From contig NZ_NMVP01000035.1 in the NCBI RefSeq assembly GCF_002250705.1, forward strand, positions 124,001 through 188,000: DNA of 64,000 bases. The letters are read 5' to 3'. Below, piece by piece: positions 40,561 through 48,430 of the stretch. Numbering within the stretch: position 1 is the first letter of the stretch; the number at the start of each line of letters is the position of its first letter. The DNA is from Enemella evansiae. GTDB lineage: Bacteria; Actinomycetota; Actinomycetes; Propionibacteriales; Propionibacteriaceae. The position numbers were made by a program, and so were the translations under genes. The notes below the pieces were generated by a model. The model saw only the letters and a program-made list of their open reading frames with translations. It searched no databases and was not told the DNA's origin.

Positions 40561-41745
40561 TCACCGGCTCAGGTCGCGGTCCTCCTTCGGCATCACCACG
40601 GCCAGGAACAGCAGGCCGGTGAGGAGTGCCGCGGGAACGAACATCGCGTGCTGGATGCCCAGCAGTTGGACCAGGCCGCCCATCACACCGGGGCCGGCGA
40701 GGAAGGTCGCGTACCCGAAGGTGACCACCATCGCCAGCACCCGGCCACCACCCATGTGCCCGGCGACGGCGTACACCTGCGGGGCGATCATGCCCATCCC
40801 CAGCCCGACCAGCGCCCAGCCGAGGACCAGCACCGGCAGCGGGGTCAAGGTGGCCACCAGCAGATAGCCGAGGGCGGCGCAGACGCCGCCGAAGCGGACG
40901 ACGGTACGGCGGCCGAAGCGGGCCACCAGGGCGTCGCCGGCCAGCCGGATCAGGAACATCGCGCCCGCCACCGTGGTCAGGCCGAGGGCCCCGGTCGTCG
41001 GGGACACCTGCGCCACATCGGTGACGTGCACCGAGGACCAGTCGAAGGCGGTGCCCTCGCCGAGGCCGAAGGCGATCGCCATCAGGCCGAGCAGCCAGGC
41101 GGCCGCCGGGATCCTGGTGCGGCCGCCGGTCTGCTCGTCGTGGTGGGACAGCGGTGCGGCCGGCGGGGCGAGGCGGAGCAGCAGGACCAGCGCGACCAAC
41201 GAGGACACCGCGGCGATCAGGCCGAGCCAGGGGAGGATGCCGGCACCGGCCAGTCCGGGGATCAGCGCCAGCAGCAGCACCAGCCCGGCGCCGGCGAAGT
41301 TGCCCAGCGACCACATCGCGTGCAGCCGGCTCATCACCGGCCGGTGCCGGGCCTGCTCGACCTGCACGCCGTAGGCGTTCATCGCCACGTCGAGGGCGCC
41401 GTTGCCGAGGCCGAGGACCGCCGCACCGATGATCGCGACCGGGTACGCCGGGCTCAGGCAGAGGATCAGGATGCCGGCCCCGAGCAGCGGCAGCGACCCG
41501 AGTGCCACCGCGCGGGCGCCGATCCGGTCGGCCAGCCGGCCACCGATCTGCATCGAGATGATGCCGAACACACCGGCGGCGAACAGCACGCCCGGGAACT
41601 GCCAGCCGGTCATCTGGTGCCGGTCGCGCAGCGTCGGGAGGGCTGCGGCGTACCCGCCGATCACCAGGCCGTTGACCAGGAACAGCAGGATCACCGAACC
41701 GAGGGCGGCGCGGCCCGCGAGACGGTTGGCGGTCAGGGTGGACAC
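40561..41745 (-). CDS. MFS transporter (drug/sugar efflux-like)
   Basis: A 394-residue, 12-span transporter with MFS motif GGRLADRIGARAVALGS in loop 2-3 and GDALVARFGRRTVVRFGG in loop 8-9. GNGALDVAMNAYGVQVEQ in TM4-5 is typical of the YbjJ/FucP-like group of small MFS proteins. The direction of transport and the cargo are not predictable. It lies 110 bp downstream of a TetR gene on the same strand, with an ACCGATCGGT palindrome in the gap, which suggests control by that TetR protein. Confidence 0.88.
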   Translation of the reverse strand: MSTLTANRLAGRAALGSVILLFLVNGLVIGGYAAALPTLRDRHQMTGWQFPGVLFAAGVFGIISMQIGGRLADRIGARAVALGSLPLLGAGILILCLSPAYPVAIIGAAVLGLGNGALDVAMNAYGVQVEQARHRPVMSRLHAMWSLGNFAGAGLVLLLALIPGLAGAGILPWLGLIAAVSSLVALVLLLRLAPPAAPLSHHDEQTGGRTRIPAAAWLLGLMAIAFGLGEGTAFDWSSVHVTDVAQVSPTTGALGLTTVAGAMFLIRLAGDALVARFGRRTVVRFGGVCAALGYLLVATLTPLPVLVLGWALVGLGMGMIAPQVYAVAGHMGGGRVLAMVVTFGYATFLAGPGVMGGLVQLLGIQHAMFVPAALLTGLLFLAVVMPKEDRDLSR

Positions 41746-41830
41746 GGCGGCGCTCCCGGCGGTCGAAAGAGATGTGCTGTAACGATTCAGACGATGGAAC
41801 GAGTCTGCCGGTCACCGATTGGCGGTGTCA

Positions 41831-41840
41831 ACCGATCGGT
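41831..41840. promoter_or_regulatory. Palindrome ACCGATCGGT between TetR and MFS genes
   Basis: A perfect 10-bp palindrome, with a second half-match ACCGATTGG at 41814-41822, lies upstream of the MFS gene and just after the TetR stop. A candidate TetR operator. Confidence 0.4.
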
Positions 41841-41855
41841 CAGATCTACCGCCGG

Positions 41856-42500
41856 TCACTTGTCGTGCTTGGCGCGCAGGCCCGGTTTCGGCTCCAGGTG
41901 CCGCAGTCCGTTCCAGGCCAGGTTCACCAGATGTGCGGCCACCGCCTGCTTGGACTGCTTGCGGTTGTCCAGCCACCACTGGCCGGTCAGGCCGACCATC
42001 CCGACCAGCATCTGGGCATAGATCGGGGCGGCCTTCGCGTCCAGCTTGCGGGTCTTGAACTCGCGGACCAGCAGATCGGTGACCTGGGAGGCGACGTCGG
42101 AGAGGATGCTGGCGAAGGAGCCCGAGGTCTGGCCGACATTGGAGTCGCGGACCAGGATCCGGAAACCGTCGGTGTGGTTCTCCACGTAGTCGAGCAGCGC
42201 CACGGTGGCGTACTCGATCAGATCCCGCTGGCTGCCGGGGTGGTTCAGGGAGGAGCGGATCGACTCGAGCAGGGTGCGCACCTCGCGGTCGACGACGACC
42301 GCGTAGAGGCCCTCCTTGCCGCCGAAGTGCTCGTAGACGACCGGCTTGGAGACCTGCGCGCGGGCGGCGATCTCCTCGACGGAGGTGCCCTCGAAACCGC
42401 GGTCGGCGAACAGCGGACGCGCGATGCTGATCAGTTGCTCCCGGCGTTCCTGACCGGTCATCCGGACCCGGCGGCGGGTCGTCTCGCGTTCTGCTGCCAC
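41856..42500 (-). CDS. TetR-family regulator next to tRNA-Gln
   Basis: A 214-residue TetR protein. The helix-turn-helix domain is at about 16-62 (ARPLFADRGFEGTSVEEIAA, then RAQVSKPVVYEHFGGKEGLYAVVV). A large helical effector domain follows. Its position beside tRNA-Gln and glmU matches that of M. tuberculosis Rv1019 (from memory), so it is likely the orthologous regulator. The GTG start at 42500 has GAGGAT at 42507-42512, 6 nt upstream, and no Shine-Dalgarno, so it may be leaderless. Targets could include its own gene and the downstream MFS gene. Confidence 0.92.
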   Translation of the reverse strand: MAAERETTRRRVRMTGQERREQLISIARPLFADRGFEGTSVEEIAARAQVSKPVVYEHFGGKEGLYAVVVDREVRTLLESIRSSLNHPGSQRDLIEYATVALLDYVENHTDGFRILVRDSNVGQTSGSFASILSDVASQVTDLLVREFKTRKLDAKAAPIYAQMLVGMVGLTGQWWLDNRKQSKQAVAAHLVNLAWNGLRHLEPKPGLRAKHDK

Positions 42501-42549
42501 CCGGCCATCCTCGCAGAAAGGGCTGACTGAAGATCTGCCGACGGCACGC

Positions 42550-42555
42550 TAGTCT
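42550..42555 (+). promoter_or_regulatory. Possible -10 hexamer for tRNA-Gln
   Basis: TAGTCT, 21 bp before the mature tRNA 5' end, in the divergent gap with the TetR gene. The -35 is not clear. Confidence 0.35.
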
Positions 42556-42576
42556 GGTGCGGCCGTAAGCGGTTGA

Positions 42577-42656
42577 TCCCCGGTTGGTCTGTCGGCAGGG
42601 CCCGCCTGACTTTGAATCAGGATTGAGCGACGCAGGTTCGACTCCTGCCCGGGGAG
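42577..42656 (+). tRNA. tRNA-Gln (anticodon TTG)
   Basis: Acceptor TCCCCGG/CCGGGGA, D-stem GGTC/GGCC, anticodon stem CCTGA/TCAGG with loop CTTTGAA (anticodon TTG at 42612-42614), and T-arm GCAGG-TTCGACT-CCTGC. The discriminator is G and CCA is not encoded. The variable region (42622-42631) is about 10 bases, longer than the usual 4-5 of a class I tRNA, giving a total of 80 nt. It lies between a TetR gene and glmU as in mycobacteria (glnU, from memory). Confidence 0.88.
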
Positions 42657-42689
42657 CGAGAACGCCCGCCAGATGTGAGGGGAGCCCTC

Positions 42690-44189
42690 TTGTCAGACCC
42701 GTCCCAGCTGGAACAGCCCCAGCCGGTCGCCGCCGTGATCGTGCTGGCCGCCGGTGCCGGCACCCGGATGAAGTCGACCAGGTCGAAGCTGCTGCACGAG
42801 ATCGGCGGCCGCTCGATGCTGTCCTACGCCGTGTCCGCGGCGGAGGCGCTGCAGCCCGAGCACCTGGTCGTGGTCGTCGGGCACCAGCGCCAGCAGGTGA
42901 TCGAGCATCTCGCCGAGATCGCCCCCGAGGCGGTCACCGCGGTGCAGGACGAACAGCGCGGCACCGGGCATGCGGTGTCCTGCGGGCTGGGTGCGCCGGG
43001 CCTGGAGTCGCTGACCGGCGATGTGGTCGTCACCTACGGCGACGTGCCGCTGCTCAGCGGGGAGACGTTGCAGGAACTCGTCCTCGCGCACCGCGCCGCC
43101 GGGGCCGGGGCCAGCGTGCTCACCGGGCAGCTGGCCGATGCCGGCAACTACGGCCGGATCGTCCGCGACGCCACCGGCGGTTTCGAGCGGATCGTCGAGG
43201 CCCGCGACGCGAACGCCGAGGAACTGGCGATCACCGAGATCAACTCCGGCATCTACGTCTTCGACGCCCGGGTGCTCCGCGACGGCCTCTCCCGGTTGAA
43301 CCCGTCGAATGCCCAGGGCGAGCTCTACGTCACCGACGTGCTCGGCATCGCCCGCGGCGACGGCCAGCGGATCGGCACCCTGACCATCGACGACCTGTGG
43401 CAGACCGAGGGCGTCAACGACCGGGTCCAGCTCGCCGCGATGAACGCCGAGCTGAACCGCCGGATCTGCGAACGCTGGATGCGCGAGGGCGTGACGATCA
43501 TCGATCCGGCCAGCACGTGGATCCAGCCCGATGTTGACCTGGCCCGCGACGTCACCCTGCTGCCCGGCACCTCGCTGGAGGGCGCGACGCTGGTCGGCGA
43601 GGGCGCGACCATCGGCCCCGACACCACGCTGCGCGATGTCGAGGTGGGCCCCGGAGCCAGCGTGGTGCGCTGCCACGGCGAGCTCGCGGTGATCGGTGAG
43701 CAGGCCAGCGTCGGACCGTTCGCCTATCTGCGCCCGGGCACCCGGATCGGGGTGGGTGGCAAGGTCGGCACCTTCGTGGAGACCAAGAACACCACCGTCG
43801 GCGACGGCGCCAAGGTGCCGCACCTGTGCTACGCCGGCGACGCGGTCATCGATGCCGGCGCGAACATCGGTGCCGGCACCATCTTCGCCAACTATGACGG
43901 CGAGCAGAAGTGGCACACCCACGTCGGCCGGCAGGCCTTCATCGGTTCGAACTCGGTGCTGGTGGCGCCGGTCGACATCGGCGACGGTGCATTCGTGGCC
44001 GCCGGATCCGCGGTCACCGAGAACGTCCCGCCCGGGGACCTTGCGGTGGCGCGCGGTCGGCAGCATGATTCCGCGGACTGGGTACGCCGCCGCAAGCCGG
44101 ACAGCAAGTTCGCCGCCGCCGTCGAGGCCGCTGCGGCGTACCGGGTGAACGAGAAGGTCGCCGACCAGCAGAAGGGCCAGGACCGGTGA
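42690..44189 (+). CDS. glmU: Bifunctional N-acetylglucosamine-1-phosphate uridyltransferase / glucosamine-1-phosphate acetyltransferase
   Basis: A 499-residue enzyme that makes UDP-GlcNAc for peptidoglycan. The N-terminal pyrophosphorylase begins VIVLAAGAGTRMKSTRSKLL (about 17-36), followed by GTGHAV and TYGDVPLL. The C-terminal half is a left-handed beta-helix of hexapeptide repeats, ending with the acetyltransferase site NIGAGTIFANYDGEQKWHT. The TTG at 42690 is preferred because AGGGGAG lies 5 nt upstream; GTG 42675 has no such site. Its stop overlaps the prs start (GTGA). Confidence 0.96.
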   Translation: MSDPSQLEQPQPVAAVIVLAAGAGTRMKSTRSKLLHEIGGRSMLSYAVSAAEALQPEHLVVVVGHQRQQVIEHLAEIAPEAVTAVQDEQRGTGHAVSCGLGAPGLESLTGDVVVTYGDVPLLSGETLQELVLAHRAAGAGASVLTGQLADAGNYGRIVRDATGGFERIVEARDANAEELAITEINSGIYVFDARVLRDGLSRLNPSNAQGELYVTDVLGIARGDGQRIGTLTIDDLWQTEGVNDRVQLAAMNAELNRRICERWMREGVTIIDPASTWIQPDVDLARDVTLLPGTSLEGATLVGEGATIGPDTTLRDVEVGPGASVVRCHGELAVIGEQASVGPFAYLRPGTRIGVGGKVGTFVETKNTTVGDGAKVPHLCYAGDAVIDAGANIGAGTIFANYDGEQKWHTHVGRQAFIGSNSVLVAPVDIGDGAFVAAGSAVTENVPPGDLAVARGRQHDSADWVRRRKPDSKFAAAVEAAAAYRVNEKVADQQKGQDR

Positions 44190-45163
44190 GTGGGATCAAG
44201 GAGAACCGCGAGAAGCACCTGATGCTGTTCAGCGGCCGGGCCAACCCGGCGCTGGCCGAGGAGGTCGCCGAGCTGCTCGACGTCGAGCTCACCCCGACCC
44301 GCTCGGTGACCTACGCCAACTCCGAGATCTATGTGCGGTTCGAGGAGTCGGTGCGCGGCTGCGACGCGTTCGTCATCCAGGCCCACCCGGCCCCGGTGAA
44401 CGAGTGGCTGATGGAGCAGCTGATCATGGTGGATGCGCTGAAACGCGCCTCCGCCGACCGGATCACCGTCGTCTCGCCGTTCTATCCCTACGCCCGCCAG
44501 GACAAGAAGCATCTCGGTCGCGAACCGATCTCGGCCCGGCTGATCGCCGACCTCTACAAGACCGCCGGCGCGGACCGGATCATGTCGGTGGACCTGCACG
44601 CCGCGCAGATCCAGGGCTTCTTCGACGGCCCGGTGGACCACCTGTGGGCGCTGCCGGTGCTCTCGGACTACATCGAGAGCAAATACGGCAAGGAGGACCT
44701 CGTCGTCGTCTCGCCGGACGCCGGCCGGGTCCGCTTGGCCGATCTGTGGACCGACAAGCTGAACTGCCCGCTGGCGATCATCCACAAGCGCCGCGACCCC
44801 GATGTCGCCAACCAGGTCGCGGTGCACGAGGTCGTCGGTGACGTCGAGGGCAAGGTGTGCCTGCTGGTCGACGACATGATCGACACCGCCGGCACGATCT
44901 GCCAGGCCGCCGACGCCCTGAAGGCGCGCGGCGCCCGGCAGGTGATCGCCGCCGCGACCCACCCGATCCTGTCCGGGCCAGCCGCCCAGCGGCTCAACGA
45001 CTCGGCGTTCACCGAGGTGGTGGTCACCAACACCCTGCCGATCGCCGACGACGTCAAGGTCGACAAGCTGACCGTGCTCTCCATCGGGCCGCTGATCGCC
45101 CAGGCCATCCACGAGGTGTTCACCGACGGTTCCGTGACCTCGCTGTTCGGCGGCCAGAGCTGA
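44186..45163 (+). CDS. prs: Ribose-phosphate pyrophosphokinase
   Basis: A 325-residue class I PRPP synthetase that transfers pyrophosphate from ATP to ribose-5-phosphate, feeding nucleotide, His and Trp synthesis and, in Actinobacteria, decaprenyl-phosphoarabinose. The flexible loop FYPYARQDKKHLGREPISARL, DLHAAQIQGFF and the PRPP loop LVDDMIDTAGTI are all intact. The GTG start overlaps the glmU stop by 4 bp, so the two are coupled. It is followed 1 bp later by the secreted Cys-rich protein gene. Confidence 0.97.
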   Translation: MSGIKENREKHLMLFSGRANPALAEEVAELLDVELTPTRSVTYANSEIYVRFEESVRGCDAFVIQAHPAPVNEWLMEQLIMVDALKRASADRITVVSPFYPYARQDKKHLGREPISARLIADLYKTAGADRIMSVDLHAAQIQGFFDGPVDHLWALPVLSDYIESKYGKEDLVVVSPDAGRVRLADLWTDKLNCPLAIIHKRRDPDVANQVAVHEVVGDVEGKVCLLVDDMIDTAGTICQAADALKARGARQVIAAATHPILSGPAAQRLNDSAFTEVVVTNTLPIADDVKVDKLTVLSIGPLIAQAIHEVFTDGSVTSLFGGQS

Positions 45164-45164
45164 A

Positions 45165-45749
45165 GTGCCCGCTGCCGCCGCATCGTCCCGGATCCGCACC
45201 CGCACCCGGTTGGGGATCGGGTTGCTGGTCGTGGCGCTGATCGGGCTGACCGCCTGGGGGCTGTTCGCCGGTCGGCTGCCGCTGCCGGACAACCAGTTCC
45301 GTGCGCTCTCGGCCGGTGACTGCATCCGGCTGGTGGCGGTCGGCAACTCCGAACCGGCCCGCGACGGCTCGCTGACCGTCGGCCACGAGGAGGTCGCCTG
45401 CGATGCCGGGCCGACCCCGATGACCTACACGGTGGCGACCGTCGGGCCGGGCGAGCAGTCCTGCCCGACGACCGACTACGTGGAGTACTACCAGGTCGGC
45501 CAGACCTCGCGGGCCAATCCGACCGAGCAGCGGCAGTGGACCACCTGCCTGGTGCCGAACTACCGGCCCGACACCTGTTACGCCGACGACGACAGCACGC
45601 TGGGATACCAGGCGGTGCCCTGCGGGCAGGCCGCCTCGTTCCGGGTGGACTCGGTCACCGACCGGGCCGATGCGCAGTGTCCCGAGCCGGCCCGGGAGAT
45701 GGTCTACCCCGAGCCACCGCGCACCTTCTGCGTCCGCCCACCCGGCTGA
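45165..45749 (+). CDS. Membrane-anchored Cys-rich secreted protein after prs
   Basis: A 194-residue protein with an N-terminal membrane anchor (about 14-35) and an extracytoplasmic domain holding two diverged copies of one motif. Copy one runs from GDCIRL to CLVPNY; copy two from DTCYADD to CVRPPG. Each pairs a leading Cys, a Val-Ala/Pro-Cys centre and a closing Cys, giving about eight Cys and probably disulfides. The layout resembles LppU/SCO3897-like domains (inference). In M. tuberculosis the lipoprotein gene lpqT occupies this place (from memory), but the sequence here has no lipobox. GTG start 1 bp after the prs stop, hence cotranscribed. The function is unknown. Confidence 0.7.
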   Translation: MPAAAASSRIRTRTRLGIGLLVVALIGLTAWGLFAGRLPLPDNQFRALSAGDCIRLVAVGNSEPARDGSLTVGHEEVACDAGPTPMTYTVATVGPGEQSCPTTDYVEYYQVGQTSRANPTEQRQWTTCLVPNYRPDTCYADDDSTLGYQAVPCGQAASFRVDSVTDRADAQCPEPAREMVYPEPPRTFCVRPPG

Positions 45750-45797
45750 GGTCGGCGTACGCGAGAGCCGGGCGCGCGATCCAGGCGTACGCGAATC

Positions 45798-46394
45798 TCA
45801 GGCGTCGGCGGTGGCGGGCTCGCGACCCTCGACCTTGGTCAGCAGTTCGCCGAGGCCGCGGTCCAGGTCGGCGCCGTGCGAGCCGACGACGCCCGCCGGG
45901 TCGAGCAGTTGACCGTCGGGGCCGTAACCGTCGCGGGGGATGGTCAGCGCGACATTGTCGGCGACCGCGTCCGCCTGGGTGACCAGGAAGACGTTCTTCA
46001 GTGCGTCGGCGGCCATCTGGCCACCGCGGCCGCCGTAGCTGACCACCAGGGTCGGCAGGCCGTTCCATTCGGCGTAGATCGTGTCGATCGCGTTCTTCAG
46101 CGGAGCGGGGATGCCGCCGTTGTACTGCGGGGTGAGCAGCACGACACCGTCGAGACGGTCGACCTGCTGCGCCCAGCGCCTGGTGTGGTCGTGCTGGTAG
46201 TCGCCGAGGGCCGGCATCTTCGGTTCGTCGAGGAAGGGCAGATCCACCTCGCGCAGGTCGATGATCTCGACCTCGGCCCGCGGGTCGAGTGCGCTGATCC
46301 GGTTCGCCACCTGCTCGGCCAGCTGCGGGCCGATGCGGACGGGTCGGGTGCTGCCGATGATGACCCCGATGGTGTGCGTATCGCTGTTGCTCAT
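45798..46394 (-). CDS. NAD(P)H-dependent FMN reductase
   Basis: A 198-residue flavodoxin-like reductase of the SsuE/ArsH/azoreductase type. The FMN phosphate loop is GSTRPVRIGPQLA (about 14-26). The flavin-contacting block is LTPQYNGGIPAPLKNAIDTIY (one residue longer than shown elsewhere; about 86-106), followed by VVSYGGRGG. It reduces FMN or quinones with NAD(P)H in the cytoplasm. It points away from rplY and is convergent with the Cys-rich gene. No strong Shine-Dalgarno is visible before the ATG. Confidence 0.9.
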   Translation of the reverse strand: MSNSDTHTIGVIIGSTRPVRIGPQLAEQVANRISALDPRAEVEIIDLREVDLPFLDEPKMPALGDYQHDHTRRWAQQVDRLDGVVLLTPQYNGGIPAPLKNAIDTIYAEWNGLPTLVVSYGGRGGQMAADALKNVFLVTQADAVADNVALTIPRDGYGPDGQLLDPAGVVGSHGADLDRGLGELLTKVEGREPATADA

Positions 46395-46445
46395 GGGTCA
46401 TTGAACTCTCAACCACTTCGGGATATTCCCTGCGGGCCCGCGCGT

Positions 46446-46475
46446 TTGCTGGCCACGGGGGCGAGCGACTAGGAT
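46446..46475 (+). promoter_or_regulatory. Sigma-70-like promoter of rplY
   Basis: TTGCTG (46446-46451), an 18-bp spacer and TAGGAT (46470-46475). It predicts an 80-nt leader containing a small GGACC-GCT-GGTCC hairpin (46495-46507) and the Shine-Dalgarno GAGGAG before GTG 46563. No known riboswitch shape was recognised in the leader. Confidence 0.5.
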
Positions 46476-46562
46476 TCACAACCGTCTTGGCGAGGGACCG
46501 CTGGTCCGTGATCGACTGGAAACCTCCTCGTCCGTTCTGTGTCTCGACTTGAGGAGAAAATC

Positions 46563-47252
46563 GTGTCCCCGTCTTCCCAGACCAAGCTCAGCGGCGAACT
46601 GCGTACCGAGTTCGGCAAGGGCGCTGCCCGCCGGATCCGCCGCGCCGACAAGGTGCCCGCCGTGCTCTACGGCCACGGCATGGACCCGCTGCACGTCTCG
46701 CTGCCCGGCCACGAGACCCTGCTGGCGCTCCGCGTCAACAACGCGGTGCTGTCGATCAACATCGACGGCAAGGAGCACCTGGCGCTGGCCAAGCAGGTGC
46801 AGCGTGACCCGATCAAGGGCTTCATCGAGCACGTCGACTTCGTGATCGTCCGCCGTGGCGAGAAGGTCACCGTCGACGTCTGGGTCAACGTGACCGGTGA
46901 GGCCGGCCCGGAGACCGTCGTCGTGCTGGACGCCCAGACCGTGTCCATCGAGGCCCCGGCCACCAACATCCCCGATAGCATCGAGGTCTCCGTCGAGGGC
47001 CTGGAGGCCGGTTCGCAGGTGCTCGCCAAGGACCTGGTGCTGCCCGAGGGCGCCACCTTCGCCGGTGACGAGGAGACCCTGATCGTCAACGTCACCCAGC
47101 AGCAGTCCGCCGAGGCGCTGGAGGCCGAGCTGGCCGAGGCCGAGGCCGAGGCCGGTATCGAGCGCGAGGAGACCGACGAGGAGAAGGCCGCCGCGGAGGC
47201 CGAGGGCGAGGACGGCGACGGCGAGTCCGACGAGGACAAGTCCGAGGAGTAA
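46563..47252 (+). CDS. rplY: 50S ribosomal protein L25/general stress protein Ctc
   Basis: A 229-residue long-form L25 (CTC/TL5 type) that binds 5S rRNA. The N-terminal RNA-binding domain begins LSGELRTEFGKGAARRIRRA and contains PAVLYGHG. The C-terminal beta domain carries TVDVWVNVTGEAGPETV. A long acidic tail (from about residue 190: EAEAEAGIEREETDEEKAA) ends the protein. GTG 46563 follows GAGGAGAAAATC; an in-frame upstream GTG (46539) precedes the Shine-Dalgarno and is rejected. It is followed 7 bp later by pth, the standard pairing. Confidence 0.95.
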   Translation: MSPSSQTKLSGELRTEFGKGAARRIRRADKVPAVLYGHGMDPLHVSLPGHETLLALRVNNAVLSINIDGKEHLALAKQVQRDPIKGFIEHVDFVIVRRGEKVTVDVWVNVTGEAGPETVVVLDAQTVSIEAPATNIPDSIEVSVEGLEAGSQVLAKDLVLPEGATFAGDEETLIVNVTQQQSAEALEAELAEAEAEAGIEREETDEEKAAAEAEGEDGDGESDEDKSEE

Positions 47253-47259
47253 GGGTTTC

Positions 47260-47892
47260 ATGCCGCCGATGGGCAGCGATCGAGGTATGCCCAGCGGCTG
47301 CTGGCTGGTGGTCGGGCTCGGGAATCCGGGCCCGACCTACCAGCGACACCGGCACAACATCGGCTATCTGGTGGTCGAGGAACTGGCCCGCCGGGCCGGG
47401 GGCCGGTTCGCCGCGCCGCGCGGGATGCGGGCCGAGGTGCTGCAGACCCGGATCGGACCGCTCGGGACCGGGGCGGTCGGTGCCGATGCCGAGCCGATGG
47501 TGCTGATGAAGTCCCGGACCTACATGAACGAGACCGGGGGACCGGTCGCCCAGCTCGCGGCGTACCACAAGGTGCCGCCCGAACGGGTGATCGCGATCCA
47601 CGACGAGCTCGATCTCGAGCCCGGCGTACTCCGACTGAAACTCGGTGGTGGCGACAACGGCCACAACGGGCTGAAGTCGATCCGCAAAAGCCTCGGTACC
47701 GGGGACTTCCACCGGGTCCGCTTCGGCATCGGCCGCCCGCCCGGCCGGCAGGCCCCGGCCGACTTCGTGCTCTCCGACTTCCCGGCCGCACAACGGGCCG
47801 ACCTGGCGGTCGACATCGACCGCGCCGCCGATGCGGTGGAGTCGCTGATCAACGACGGGCTCGCCGCCGCGCAGAACCGCTACAACGGTTGA
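47260..47892 (+). CDS. pth: Peptidyl-tRNA hydrolase
   Basis: A 210-residue enzyme that releases tRNA from prematurely dropped peptidyl-tRNA. The catalytic set is visible: His32 in QRHRHNIGY, Asn90 in KSRTYMNETG, and Asp115 in IHDELDLEPG. GGGDNGHNGLKSI is the substrate-contact loop. ATG 47260 has AAGGG about 4 nt upstream; ATG 47287 would give a shorter N terminus closer to other family members and remains possible. It is cotranscribed with rplY. Confidence 0.95.
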   Translation: MPPMGSDRGMPSGCWLVVGLGNPGPTYQRHRHNIGYLVVEELARRAGGRFAAPRGMRAEVLQTRIGPLGTGAVGADAEPMVLMKSRTYMNETGGPVAQLAAYHKVPPERVIAIHDELDLEPGVLRLKLGGGDNGHNGLKSIRKSLGTGDFHRVRFGIGRPPGRQAPADFVLSDFPAAQRADLAVDIDRAADAVESLINDGLAAAQNRYNG

Positions 47893-47911
47893 CCCTCACG
47901 CTGCCCGAGTA

Positions 47912-47945
47912 GCACCCATGCGCACCGAAGCGGAGCAATGGGTGC
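47912..47945. terminator. Hairpin after pth
   Basis: GCACCCAT pairs with ATGGGTGC across an 18-base loop, 19 bp after the pth stop. No U-tract follows. Confidence 0.5.
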
Positions 47946-47963
47946 GTGTCGAGGGCAACGCCC

Positions 47964-47969
47964 TAAGCT
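47964..47969 (+). promoter_or_regulatory. -10 hexamer of a probable leaderless transcript (arsC)
   Basis: TAAGCT, a 7-nt gap (GGCCGGC) and the ATG at 47977. Confidence 0.45.
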
Positions 47970-47976
47970 GGCCGGC

Positions 47977-48333
47977 ATGGCCGATGTGACGCTCTACCAC
48001 AACCAGAACTGCTCCACCTCCCGCGCCGTCAAGGATGCGGTCGTCGACGCCGGCACCGAGGTGGAGATCGTGCAGTACCTGAAGAATCCGCTCGATGAGG
48101 CGGCCCTGCGCGAGCTGCTCGGCAAGCTGGAGGATCCGGCGACCGACCTGGTACGCCGGGACGGGCACTTCAAGGAGCTGGGTCTGACCGACGCCGATGT
48201 GGCCACCGAGGATCAGGTCGTCGAGGTGCTCACCGCCCACCCGAAGCTGATGCAGCGGCCCGTGCTGGTGAAGGGGAAGCGGGCGATCATCGGCCGCCCC
48301 AAGGACCGCGTACCGGCCTTCCTGGCGAGCTGA
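47977..48333 (+). CDS. arsC: ArsC-family arsenate reductase (glutaredoxin type)
   Basis: A 118-residue thioredoxin-fold protein of the ArsC/Spx/YffB family. The catalytic Cys12 lies in HNQNCSTSRAV. The conserved Arg residues appear in LVRRDG and in RPVLVKGKRAIIGRP, the pattern that binds arsenate and the glutathionyl or mycothiol adduct in ArsC proteins. No arsR or arsB is nearby, so a general thiol-redox role is possible. The ATG has no Shine-Dalgarno and a TAAGCT hexamer 7 nt upstream. Confidence 0.88.
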   Translation: MADVTLYHNQNCSTSRAVKDAVVDAGTEVEIVQYLKNPLDEAALRELLGKLEDPATDLVRRDGHFKELGLTDADVATEDQVVEVLTAHPKLMQRPVLVKGKRAIIGRPKDRVPAFLAS

Positions 48334-48343
48334 CTCCTGCTCC

Positions 48344-48421
48344 CGCGATCCATCGAATCCACGGTCCATCCATCGCGTACTGCAGCACGCGATGGATGCA
48401 TCCAGGGATCGATGGATCGCG
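48344..48421. repeat. Nested perfect inverted repeats between arsC and mnhG
   Basis: The outer arms, 48344-48356 and 48409-48421 (CGCGATCCATCGA and its complement), are perfect over 13 bp. The inner arms, 48367-48378 and 48387-48398 (CATCCATCGCGT and its complement), are perfect over 12 bp with an 8-base loop. The same ATCCATCG word occurs four times. It lies between convergent stops at 48333 and 48431. It probably acts as a bidirectional terminator. Confidence 0.85.
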
Positions 48422-48430
48422 AGCCGCGGT

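Noticed and set aside
46476..46562. Riboswitch or L25-binding leader before rplY
   Set aside because: Only a 5-bp hairpin and a Shine-Dalgarno are visible; no known leader architecture could be matched by eye.
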